Positions 1-5,584 of a DNA stretch of 7,861 nucleotides are shown in pieces. This DNA is from Clostridia bacterium. GTDB taxonomy: Bacteria > Bacillota > Clostridia > Oscillospirales > CAG-272. The notes beneath the pieces were generated by a model, which saw only the letters and a list, made by a program, of their open reading frames with translations, was not told where the DNA came from and searched no databases. Every line of letters begins with the position of its first letter. The stretch's first letter is position 1. The translations under genes were made by a program, and so were the position numbers. The stretch lies in the NCBI GenBank assembly GCA_017395715.1, contig JAFQNZ010000084.1:1-7861 (forward strand), read 5' to 3'.

Positions 1-319
1 GCTTAATGGTGTTGGCAAACAGACCGCAGGTGCCTTCGCCTGTTACCGAAAGGCCCTTAATGGTGTGGCCCTGACCGTCAAAGATCATAGCAACAGAACC
101 AAAAGGTGTCCATGCTTTACCGGTCATGTCAATGTCGGCAGTCAGCTTAGCCTGATATCTGCCGGGGGTTGCTGCTACAAGCTGCTGAAATTCAATCAGC
201 TCATCAGCAGAACCGATCGAGTACCAGCCTTCATCATCAGACGTGAGTGCAAACACGCTGACAGTAAGAGCCGCAACGAGAACAAAAACAAGAGAGAGAA
301 CTAAAAGTGTTTTTTTCAT
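1..319 (-). CDS. Secreted GLUG-like repeat surface protein (N-terminal part, runs off window)
   Basis: The visible 106 residues begin with a classic signal peptide: Lys2-Lys3, a hydrophobic run to about residue 23, and a V-F-A cleavage site at residue 24. The mature part contains the pattern W-Y-x-I-x-S-A-D-E-L (32-41), then T-A-D-I-D-M-T-G (60-67), W-x-P-F-G (70-74), F-D-G-Q-G-H-T-I (80-87) and G-L-F-A (99-102). This series is typical of GLUG-motif or right-handed beta-helix surface proteins of Firmicutes, which are exported and often adhesive or wall-associated. The start at 319 is fixed by AGGAGG at 325-330, five bases upstream of the ATG. The gene has its own strong promoter at 418-446. 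The C-terminal part, including any anchor, lies outside the window, so function cannot be narrowed. I am confident of the export signal and less so of the exact family. Confidence 0.8.
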   Translation of the reverse strand, partial: MKKTLLVLSLVFVLVAALTVSVFALTSDDEGWYSIGSADELIEFQQLVAATPGRYQAKLTADIDMTGKAWTPFGSVAMIFDGQGHTIKGLSVTGEGTCGLFANTIK

Positions 320-417
320 ATTATCCTCCTAAATATTTGAGATGTCTGCAAGTATTACCGTCTCATTTCAGGCTAAGACAGACAAAAAACGCATACCATC
401 TCATTGTCATCGTAAAC

Positions 418-446
418 ATTGTATCACAAATTGCCATTTTTGTCAA
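418..446 (-). promoter_or_regulatory. Vegetative promoter of the secreted protein gene
   Basis: On the minus strand, TTGACA (446-441) and TACAAT (423-418) are separated by exactly 17 bases. This is a near-perfect housekeeping sigma factor promoter. Transcription would start near 411, giving a 5' leader of about 90 bases. The leader has a weak GAGATG/CATCTC pairing but no riboswitch that I recognise. Confidence 0.85.
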
Positions 447-495
447 TAGACTTTGGTTGCTTTGCCCATGCAAAATACCATTTTGACGGAGCGAT

Positions 496-1302
496 TCAAA
501 TAAAGCGCTTCACATACGCAAGGTCGTGGTTGATGGCATCCACAGCGCAGCCGCTTTCCAAAATCTCGGGGCTTTCAAGCGTTAAAGTCCCGTGATAGTT
601 CTCAGAAATGATCGGTAGCAGCTTTTCAAGACCAATAATACCCTTTCCGAGATGCAAAATCGGACGAAGAGAGGCAAAATCGTGAGGCGGACCAACATAA
701 TCGCTCAAATGCACGTGATTGATCCTTCCGTCAGAAAGTGCGCCGGACGATACGATTCTCTCATTCTGCTCGTGAAAAGCCCCGAATCTGACGTCATATA
801 CAAACTGCGCGTCGGGTCTCTTTTGGGTCACGCGAGAAAGATTCGTGATCGGGTCACTCATCGCACACGGCACGTTTTCAATCAAAAGACGAATACGGGA
901 TCGCTCGGCAATCTCATACAGATCGTCAAGCATCATAAGGTTTCTTGCAAGATCATTGTCCGAGCGCGGGCCGCTCCAAAGATGCAGCACCAGCTTCTCA
1001 GCGCCAATCGCCCTGCTCGCTTCGCAGTTGACAGAAAATAACCGAAGCGCCTCGGCTTGATCGGCTTCGTCGCCGCCAAGGTAGTAGCCAATGTCCTTTT
1101 CGGCATGGATCACACCGAAGTAAAGCCCGCTTGCCACGCAGTCGCGCATCACGGTAGAGAGCTTTTCATAATACGCCTTGACCATCATGAGTTCAAACCC
1201 GTCGGCTTCTATAAACTTTCCATTTTCAATAAAAATGCGGTGATTCCACCCATTCGCGCGCCCCACCATCGTACCCGTGGAGCAATAGAGTTTGTTCTTC
1301 AC
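496..1302 (-). CDS. Sugar phosphate isomerase/epimerase-like TIM barrel protein
   Basis: This 268-residue protein has the layout of the xylose isomerase-like TIM barrel superfamily (AP endonuclease 2 / IolE / sugar phosphate isomerase). Metal-site strand ends are visible: L-I-E-N with Glu142, V-Y-D with Asp170, H-V-H-L-S-D with His198, and L-E-S-P-E with Glu243. Other barrel strands show V-I-H-A-E (64-68) and L-V-L-H-L-W-S-G-P (104-112). Length is normal for the family. Members isomerise or epimerise sugars or sugar phosphates, or act as endonuclease IV; the substrate cannot be read from the sequence. The start codon is GTG, not ATG: AAGAAGG (about 1312-1318) lies 9 bases upstream and no in-frame ATG competes. 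It is a single gene with its own promoter. No convincing terminator follows; only an AT-rich CAAAAT/ATTTTG hairpin (471-485) is seen. Confidence 0.82.
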   Translation of the reverse strand: MKNKLYCSTGTMVGRANGWNHRIFIENGKFIEADGFELMMVKAYYEKLSTVMRDCVASGLYFGVIHAEKDIGYYLGGDEADQAEALRLFSVNCEASRAIGAEKLVLHLWSGPRSDNDLARNLMMLDDLYEIAERSRIRLLIENVPCAMSDPITNLSRVTQKRPDAQFVYDVRFGAFHEQNERIVSSGALSDGRINHVHLSDYVGPPHDFASLRPILHLGKGIIGLEKLLPIISENYHGTLTLESPEILESGCAVDAINHDLAYVKRFI

Positions 1303-1337
1303 AGTATCACGCCTTCTTTTATCAGATTTCTTTCATC

Positions 1338-1366
1338 AGCATAGCACAAAGAAAAGAAAATTGCAA
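1338..1366 (-). promoter_or_regulatory. Promoter of the TIM barrel gene
   Basis: On the minus strand, TTGCAA (1366-1361) and TATGCT (1343-1338) are 17 bases apart, about 40 bases upstream of the GTG start. The -35 and -10 boxes are each a moderate match to consensus. Confidence 0.65.
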
Positions 1367-1412
1367 GAGAAAAACCAAACGGTCTTAAGGCAATCAAATA
1401 CACTTATCCATT

Positions 1413-1642
1413 GATGCCCTCCTCATCCGTCACGCGGACATGCCGCGCGCCACCTTCTCCCCCGGAGAAGGCTTTGGCGGAAATCATTCTCAATCAATCA
1501 AGTGTTGTCATGTGTACTTGGTTGATTGAAAAAGCGTTCCTGTCAAGACCTTCTCCGGGGGAGAAGGTGGCACGCGCGGGGTCCTCAAAATGAATGAAAT
1601 GAGTTTTGGGGTTCTTGCGCAGGGACGGATGAGGAGGGCATC
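1413..1642. repeat. 230-bp nested inverted-repeat element (MITE-like or large palindromic repeat)
   Basis: Three nested pairs of inverted arms are visible. The outer arms, 1413-1431 and 1624-1642, are 19 bases and perfectly complementary (starting GATGCCCTCC). The middle arms, 1449-1471 and 1549-1571, are 23 bases and perfectly complementary; each is itself a small hairpin (CCTTCTCC-CCC-GGAGAAGG). The inner arms, 1490-1503 and 1516-1529, are 14 bases with one mismatch around a 12-base loop. The right half is longer than the left: 52 bases lie between the outer and middle arms on the right against 17 on the left. There is no credible gene inside; short reading frames there are products of the repeat. 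No target-site duplication is evident at the edges. It sits between two divergent genes, upstream of both promoters. Similar 'CCTCATCCGTC...CCTTCTCC' repeats are common in Clostridia, as far as I recall. Confidence 0.85.
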
Positions 1643-1718
1643 GCGCAACACATACGATTTGTTTCGTCCCAAATCCAATCATTTCTTACACGAACTCAAA
1701 AAATTTTCAAAAAAACCC

Positions 1719-1747
1719 TTTTCAAACGAAAAAAAATATGATATAGT
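1719..1747 (+). promoter_or_regulatory. Probable promoter of the lrp-aminotransferase operon
   Basis: TTTTCA (1719-1724) and TATAGT (1742-1747) are separated by 17 A-rich bases, about 40 bases upstream of the start codon. The -10 is good and the -35 weak, which fits a gene that may need or respond to a regulator. Confidence 0.55.
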
Positions 1748-1759
1748 AATGTATTATAT

Positions 1760-1769
1760 ATGTTAACAT
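1760..1769. promoter_or_regulatory. Possible operator: 10-base perfect palindrome ATGTTAACAT
   Basis: The palindrome lies just past the expected transcription start and 5 bases before the ribosome binding site of the Lrp-family gene. Many Lrp/AsnC proteins bind their own promoter region, so autoregulation is plausible. The site is short and AT-rich and could be chance. Confidence 0.3.
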
Positions 1770-1787
1770 CCTCAAAAGGAGAAACTT

Positions 1788-2267
1788 ATGGACAACATTT
1801 TGAAGCTTCTTGAAAATGACTCAAGACTCACTTCTGCGCAGATCGCCGCCATGCTCTCTCTTTCCGAAGAAGACGTGGCAAGCGCGATTGCCGAATATGA
1901 AAAAAACGGCACCATCGTTGCCTATAAAACCCTCATCGACTGGGATAAAACCGACCGCGAGATCGTCAGCGCGGTGATCGAGCTCAAGGTCACCCCGCAA
2001 AGAGACCGCGGTTTTGATAAAATTGCCGAAAAGTTGCTCAACTACCCCGAGATCACCTCGATCTGCTTAATGAGCGGCAGTTACGATATTCAGCTGATCA
2101 TCGAAGGCAAAACCTTGCGCGAAGTGGCGCAGTTTGTTGCCATGAAGCTTGCCCCTATGGAGTGCATCACCGCTACCTCCACCTCCTTTGTTCTGAAAAA
2201 GTACAAAGACAAAGGCGTGATCTACGCCTTCCCCGAAGAAGACGAAAGAGGAAATTGCCCCGTATGA
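1788..2267 (+). CDS. Lrp/AsnC family transcriptional regulator
   Basis: The 159-residue protein has the two-domain Lrp/AsnC layout. Residues 2-45 form an N-terminal winged helix-turn-helix (I-L-K-L-L-E-N-D-S-R-L, then A-Q-I-A-A-M-L-S-L-S-E-E-D-V). Residues 60-140 form the RAM ligand-binding and oligomerisation domain, with the G-S-Y-D motif at 97-100. Such proteins sense amino acids or related metabolites and control their metabolism. AAAGGAG at 1775-1781 supports the ATG at 1788. The stop codon overlaps the start of the aminotransferase gene by 4 bases (ATGA), so the two are translationally coupled. That pairing suggests the regulator controls its partner and perhaps senses its substrate or product. 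The effector is unknown. Confidence 0.92.
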   Translation: MDNILKLLENDSRLTSAQIAAMLSLSEEDVASAIAEYEKNGTIVAYKTLIDWDKTDREIVSAVIELKVTPQRDRGFDKIAEKLLNYPEITSICLMSGSYDIQLIIEGKTLREVAQFVAMKLAPMECITATSTSFVLKKYKDKGVIYAFPEEDERGNCPV

Positions 2268-3445
2268 CAGACTACAAAAAGCTGATACCCGAAAAGATCG
2301 CAACGCTTCCCACCTCGGGTATTCGTAAATTTTTCGACCTCTTGGAGAATATGAAGGATGTCACCGCCTTAACGGTGGGTCAGCCCGACTTCGTTACGCC
2401 CTGGCATATCCGCGAGGCGGCAATTGAGTCGCTTGAGCACGGCAAAACCTACTACACCTCCAATGCAGGGCTTATGGAAGCACGCCGCGAAATTGCGCGC
2501 TATATGGAGCGCCGTTTTTCGCTATCCTATCACCCCGAAAACGAAATTCTCATCACGGTCGGCGGCAGCGAAGCCATCGATATTGCCGTGCGCGCTCTGG
2601 TCGAAGCGGGGGATGAGGTCATCATCCCCGAGCCCTGTTTTGTCTGCTATGCACCGATCGTCACCATGGCAGGCGGCACGCCGATCCACCTTCCCCTTTC
2701 GGCAAAAAACAAGTTTAAGCTGACCGAAGAAGAGCTTCGCTCGGTGCTGACCGAGAAAACCAAGCTTTTGATCCTTCCCTTCCCGAACAACCCCACGGGT
2801 GCTATCATGGAAAAGGAAGATCTCGAGCCGATCGTCAAGCTGTTAAAAGACACCAATGTAGCTATCCTTTCGGACGAGATCTATGCCGAGCTGACCTTCG
2901 GCAAACCCCACGTTTCGGTGGCTTCCTTTGACGGTATGCGCGAGCGCACCGTGATCGTAGGCGGTTTTTCCAAGGCGTATGCCATGACAGGCTGGCGTCT
3001 TGGTTACACACTTGCCCCCAAGGAAATTTCCGAGGCAATGTACAAGATTCATCAGTACGCCATCATGTGCGCTCCCACCACAAGCCAGTTTGCCGCCATC
3101 GAAGCGCTGAAAAACGGTGACGCCGACATTGAATACATGAAGGAAGAGTACGACAGACGCCGTAAATACATTGTCGATGGTCTTACCGAGATCGGTCTTG
3201 AGTGCTTTGCCCCTGAGGGCGCGTTTTACGTCTTCCCCAAAGTTTCGGGCTTTGGTCTTACCTCGGAAGAGTTTTGCGAAAGACTTCTTTACGAACACAA
3301 GGTTGCCATCGTGCCCGGCACGGCATTTGGCGCATCGGGAGAGGGCTTTGCGCGTATCTCCTACGCTTACTCGGTACCGCATATCACCACCGCCCTTGCC
3401 GGCATCAAGGCATTTGTGGAGCAACTGAAAAACGAACAGAAATAA
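2264..3445 (+). CDS. PLP-dependent class I/II aminotransferase (fold type I)
   Basis: The 393-residue protein is a full-length aspartate aminotransferase-type enzyme, transferring amino groups between amino and keto acids with pyridoxal phosphate in the cytoplasm. Visible signatures: G-Q-P-D-F (39-43), P-N-N-P-T-G (174-179) with the ring-contacting Asn176, S-D-E-I-Y (203-207) with Asp204 and Tyr207, S-K-A-Y-A-M-T-G-W-R-L-G-Y (236-248) with PLP lysine Lys237, and A-R-I-S-Y-A (363-368) with carboxylate-binding Arg364. I start it at 2264, not at the upstream in-frame ATG at 2162: homology begins with the 2264 Met, and the extension is a basic out-of-frame copy of the lrp coding sequence. AGAGG at 2247-2251 and the 4-base overlap with lrp give coupled initiation. 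Substrate is not determined; a broad-range amino acid or PatA-like role is likely. A terminator follows directly. Confidence 0.95.
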   Translation: MTDYKKLIPEKIATLPTSGIRKFFDLLENMKDVTALTVGQPDFVTPWHIREAAIESLEHGKTYYTSNAGLMEARREIARYMERRFSLSYHPENEILITVGGSEAIDIAVRALVEAGDEVIIPEPCFVCYAPIVTMAGGTPIHLPLSAKNKFKLTEEELRSVLTEKTKLLILPFPNNPTGAIMEKEDLEPIVKLLKDTNVAILSDEIYAELTFGKPHVSVASFDGMRERTVIVGGFSKAYAMTGWRLGYTLAPKEISEAMYKIHQYAIMCAPTTSQFAAIEALKNGDADIEYMKEEYDRRRKYIVDGLTEIGLECFAPEGAFYVFPKVSGFGLTSEEFCERLLYEHKVAIVPGTAFGASGEGFARISYAYSVPHITTALAGIKAFVEQLKNEQK

Positions 3446-3447
3446 CG

Positions 3448-3478
3448 AAAGCGCCGCCTTTGACAAGGCGGCGTTTTT
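3448..3478 (+). terminator. Intrinsic terminator of the lrp-aminotransferase operon
   Basis: Stem CGCCGCCTT (3452-3460) pairs perfectly with 3465-3473 around a TGAC loop and is followed by five T (3474-3478). It starts within a few bases of the aminotransferase stop codon. Confidence 0.9.
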
Positions 3479-3537
3479 GGCGTGCAAAACGATATTTGAT
3501 TGAATAACAATGGTGCATATTTGTAGGGGACGACCGC

Positions 3538-3566
3538 TTGACAAGTAGCACAGCGTGTGCTACAAT
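3538..3566 (+). promoter_or_regulatory. Strong promoter of the tetR-HAD operon
   Basis: TTGACA (3538-3543), a 17-base spacer and TACAAT (3561-3566) make a near-consensus housekeeping promoter. The spacer is almost filled by the palindromic operator at 3545-3563. Confidence 0.88.
3545..3563. promoter_or_regulatory. TetR-type operator inside the promoter
   Basis: GTAGCACA-GCG-TGTGCTAC is a perfect inverted repeat with 8-base arms and a 3-base centre. It occupies the spacer between -35 and -10 and covers the first half of the -10 box. A dimeric repressor bound here would block RNA polymerase. The next gene encodes a TetR-family protein, so autorepression is the natural reading. Confidence 0.78.
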
Positions 3567-3595
3567 AAAGCCATCACAGCAGAAGGAGACCCGCT

Positions 3596-4177
3596 ATGCC
3601 AAATTCCAACAACGAACTGATCCGCGATGCCATGTCCGAAACCATTATCACGACGGTGGAAACCATGGTGATGGAAAACGGCGCGCACGGCATTACGGTT
3701 CGCAAGGTACTGACAAGGCTCGGCATTTCCAACCGCGTATTTTACAACCGTTTTCGCAACATCGAAGAAGTTCTTGAGATCGTTTACAAAAACACGATCA
3801 TCAAAATCCGCGAAAGTCTGACAACCACGCTTGATTCCGAAAAAGACTTTTTTGAAAATGTCATGGATATTGTGATCCGTACCTTGCTCGTTTCGTATGA
3901 CACCAAAATGCAGTTCAATCAGTATATTTTTGAAAACGATTCACATTCCAAAAGCAATTACACCTGGTGGATGAGCGAGATCAAAAAGCTGATCGACTAC
4001 GCCAAGGAAAAACACTATATCAAAGATGTGGATTCAGACGTGATGAGCTACGCCATCTGGTGCTTCTGCCGCGGTTACAACGCCGACGCGGTGGCACGCA
4101 ATCTCCCGCGCGACGAGGCGGTGCGCCGCTTCCGCTACAGCTTTGCCTTTTTGCTGGAAGGCATGAAAGTGAAATGA
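3596..4177 (+). CDS. TetR/AcrR family transcriptional regulator
   Basis: The 193-residue protein has an N-terminal TetR DNA-binding domain: a helical start (residues 7-29), then the helix-turn-helix I-T-V-R-K-V-L-T-R-L-G-I-S-N-R-V-F-Y-N-R-F (33-53), then the usual N-I-E-E-V-L helix 4. The C-terminal part (about 65-193) is helical and divergent, as expected for the ligand and dimer domain; it is rich in aromatic residues (Tyr122, Trp124, Trp125, Trp155, Tyr161). Length is normal for the family. AGAAGGAG at 3581-3588 lies 7 bases before the ATG. It is first in a two-gene unit with a HAD phosphatase 19 bases downstream and likely represses this unit through the palindrome at 3545-3563. The ligand is unknown. 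Confidence 0.9.
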   Translation: MPNSNNELIRDAMSETIITTVETMVMENGAHGITVRKVLTRLGISNRVFYNRFRNIEEVLEIVYKNTIIKIRESLTTTLDSEKDFFENVMDIVIRTLLVSYDTKMQFNQYIFENDSHSKSNYTWWMSEIKKLIDYAKEKHYIKDVDSDVMSYAIWCFCRGYNADAVARNLPRDEAVRRFRYSFAFLLEGMKVK

Positions 4178-4196
4178 GAAAGGAACAAACTAAATC

Positions 4197-4910
4197 ATGC
4201 GTATTCAAGTTGTTTTATTTGATCTTGACGGCACACTGCTCCCCATGGATCAGGACGTGTTTGTAAAATATTATTTCGGTCTTTTGGCAAAGCATTTGGC
4301 ACCATACGGCTACGAAAGCGAGGCTTTGATCAAAGCCATCTGGCAAGGCACTGCCGAAATGGTAAAGAATAACGGCGAGATCACAAACGAAGAGGTGTTT
4401 TGGAACCATTTCACTTCCCTGTTCGGCGAAAATGCGAGAAAAGACGAGCCGCATTTTGATGCCTTTTACCGTGAAAAATTTGACCAAGTGTCAGTCTCCT
4501 GCGGCAAAAACGAACGAGCCGCCGAGGTGATCGCACTTTGCAAGGAAAAAGGACTCCGTACAGCCCTTGCTACCAATCCCATCTTCCCCGCCGTTGCCAC
4601 GCAAAAGCGCATAGCATGGGCAGGACTTTCGCCGAGTGATTTTGAACTCATCACCACCTATGAAAATTCCCACTCCTGCAAACCGAATCCCGCGTATTAC
4701 CAAGAAATTCTCAAAAAACTCGACGTCAAAGCCGAACACTGCCTCATGGTGGGTAACGACGTGACCGAGGATATGGTCGCCGAAACGCTCGGCATGCAGG
4801 TGTTCCTTCTCACCGACTGCATCATCAATAAGGACGGCGTCGATATTTCGCGCTACCCGAATGGCGGTTTTGATGAATTGATGGATTATATTAAGAATCT
4901 GAACGTATAA
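4197..4910 (+). CDS. HAD family hydrolase (phosphatase)
   Basis: The 237-residue protein shows all four HAD motifs. Motif I is F-D-L-D-G-T at 8-13, with nucleophile Asp9 and acid/base Asp11. Motif II is A-T-N-P with Thr126. Motif III is C-K-P-N-P with Lys162. Motif IV is V-G-N-D-V-T-E-D with Asp188 and Asp192, which hold magnesium. Residues 17-100 form a helical cap of the subfamily I type. Such enzymes remove phosphate from small metabolites; the substrate cannot be told from sequence. AAAGGAA at about 4179-4185 supports the ATG. No promoter is seen in the 19-base gap after tetR, so it is probably co-transcribed and controlled by that repressor. A terminator follows within a few bases of the stop. 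Confidence 0.92.
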   Translation: MRIQVVLFDLDGTLLPMDQDVFVKYYFGLLAKHLAPYGYESEALIKAIWQGTAEMVKNNGEITNEEVFWNHFTSLFGENARKDEPHFDAFYREKFDQVSVSCGKNERAAEVIALCKEKGLRTALATNPIFPAVATQKRIAWAGLSPSDFELITTYENSHSCKPNPAYYQEILKKLDVKAEHCLMVGNDVTEDMVAETLGMQVFLLTDCIINKDGVDISRYPNGGFDELMDYIKNLNV

Positions 4911-4934
4911 AAAAACGCCCCTCTCGGGCGTTTT
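4909..4934 (+). terminator. Intrinsic terminator of the tetR-HAD operon
   Basis: AAAACGCCC (4912-4920) pairs with GGGCGTTTT (4926-4934) around a CTCTC loop. The T run is only four bases before AGGG. The 26 bases 4909-4934 are identical to 7424-7449, and a close variant occurs at 5257-5278. Confidence 0.82.
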
Positions 4935-4969
4935 AGGGCAAAGAAAAACACTTTTAAAATCCTTGATTG

Positions 4970-5001
4970 CGTAGGGGCGCACACATAGGTGCGCCCCTAC
5001 G
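4970..5001. repeat. Perfect 13-bp hairpin repeat of GTAGGGGCG type
   Basis: CGTAGGGGCGCAC (4970-4982) and its exact reverse complement (4989-5001) flank a 6-base loop. No T run follows, so it is not a terminator. A GTAGGGG fragment at 3523-3529 may be a remnant of the same repeat family. Confidence 0.8.
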
Positions 5002-5033
5002 ATGTAACAACTAAAACTTTACAAAGCCTTCCG

Positions 5034-5200
5034 CGTGTCATCTTGAGCGAAGTCCGCCCGAGATCCTGCCGTCGCTTACGCTTGGCACTGCTACGCAGTT
5101 CGACTTCGCTACGCTCGCTCAGAATGACACGGGCGGACGCAGTCGAAACCCAAGCGTAGCGCAGGGCGACCCAACCTGGCAAGGTTGGAGTCGGATCTCG
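5034..5200. repeat. Mosaic intergenic inverted repeat (TGTCATTCTGAGCGA family)
   Basis: The outer arms CGTGTCATCTTGAGCG (5034-5049) and 5116-5131 are complementary except for two bases. Further complementary pairs overlap or interleave: GTCCGCCCG (5052-5060) with 5130-5138, and CGAGATCC (5059-5066) with GGATCTCG (5193-5200). CCAACCT (5171-5177) pairs with AGGTTGG (5182-5188). Motifs such as GAGCGAAGTC and CTACGC recur. Repeats with the core TCATTCTGAGCGAAG are, as I recall, widespread in bacterial intergenic DNA. It carries no gene. Confidence 0.7.
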
Positions 5201-5229
5201 CGGTATAGCTAAATATCAAGTTTTAATTG

Positions 5230-5250
5230 AAACAAAGTACTACTTTGTTT
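5230..5250. repeat. Small AT-rich hairpin
   Basis: AAACAAAGT (5230-5238) and ACTTTGTTT (5242-5250) are perfectly complementary around a 3-base loop. It lies just before the terminator at 5257 and may belong to a tandem terminator; function is uncertain. Confidence 0.5.
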
Positions 5251-5256
5251 TCATCT

Positions 5257-5278
5257 ACGCCCTCTCGGGCGTTTTTTT
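5257..5278 (+). terminator. Intrinsic terminator, variant of the shared hairpin
   Basis: ACGCCC (5257-5262), TCTC loop, GGGCGT (5267-5272), then a run of seven T (5272-5278). No gene ends directly upstream; the nearest is the HAD gene, which has its own terminator at 4909. The 23 bases at 5260-5282 are identical to 7434-7456. Confidence 0.75.
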
Positions 5279-5345
5279 ATTGTAGTACGAGTTAATGTAT
5301 CCTTTGGTAATATTAGCAGAACAATTAATTTTTTTCCGGTTATGG

Positions 5346-5374
5346 TTTACAAATAGAAAAAAAGGTGCTATAAT
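5346..5374 (+). promoter_or_regulatory. Promoter of the structured RNA and three-gene membrane operon
   Basis: TTTACA (5346-5351), a 17-base spacer and a perfect TATAAT (5369-5374). The expected start, 6-7 bases downstream, is the G at 5381, which is the first base of the RNA's closing stem. Confidence 0.88.
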
Positions 5375-5541
5375 ATAAATGTCACACGAATTCAATATAG
5401 TTTTTTGCAGGGTGTTTTTCTTTACGGGATAACTTTACCCTTTTTTCTGCGTTCATTCAAACAGGATTAACATAGGCAAAAATGCGAACTCTATCTGTTT
5501 GGATGATGTGATAAACACCATGCTATATGGAATTTGTGTGA

Positions 5542-5584
5542 CAACAATTGGAGTTTGCATTTTTCAGTGCGCTGACTCCTGTTG
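5542..5584 (+). promoter_or_regulatory. Candidate antiterminator hairpin
   Basis: CAACA (5542-5546) and GGAGT (5550-5554) pair with TGTTG (5580-5584) and ACTCC (5575-5579), giving 10 bp with a 3-base bulge. The 3' strand lies in the terminator loop and directly abuts the terminator's 3' arm. With no linker between them the two helices cannot form together, so they are alternatives. Confidence 0.5.

Larger units (their letters stand above)
4935..5256. other. Non-coding intergenic stretch filled with hairpin repeats
   Basis: No gene is credible between the HAD terminator and the second terminator at 5257. The stretch holds a 13-bp hairpin (4970-5001), a longer mosaic of inverted repeats (5034-5200) and a small AT-rich hairpin (5230-5250). 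A 61-codon minus-strand frame at 4997-5182 is made of repeat sequence and has the low-complexity look of translated intergenic repeats. Confidence 0.75.

Noticed and set aside
471..485. Terminator of the TIM barrel gene (CAAAAT-ACC-ATTTTG)
   Set aside because: Six A/T-rich pairs with no G-C core and no T run; too weak to call.
652..1041. 129-residue plus-strand frame and other frames opposite the TIM barrel gene
   Set aside because: Shadow frames of a well-supported minus-strand gene; compositions are unlike real proteins and they lack ribosome binding sites.
1494..1682. 62-residue minus-strand frame and a 60-residue plus-strand frame (1411-1593)
   Set aside because: Both read through the nested inverted repeat and have no homology signal or ribosome binding site.
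2162..2263. N-terminal extension of the aminotransferase by 34 residues
   Set aside because: It is an out-of-frame reading of the lrp gene, rich in Arg and Lys and unlike the family. The 2264 ATG has a ribosome binding site and the overlap expected of a coupled pair.
4997..5182. 61-residue minus-strand reading frame
   Set aside because: It lies entirely in hairpin repeats, has no ribosome binding site and translates to repeat-derived low-complexity sequence (V-I-L-S-E-R-S-E type).
5160..5215. tRNA-like fragment (hairpin CCAACCT/AGGTTGG followed by GCGGTATAGCT)
   Set aside because: No full cloverleaf, T-loop or acceptor pairing could be built; it fits better as part of the repeat mosaic.
5482..5511. 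Nine-codon leader peptide frame (M-R-T-L-S-V-W-M-M) in the structured RNA
   Set aside because: No ribosome binding site, no run of one regulatory amino acid, and the bases are used in the apical stem. Ribosome-mediated attenuation is not supported.
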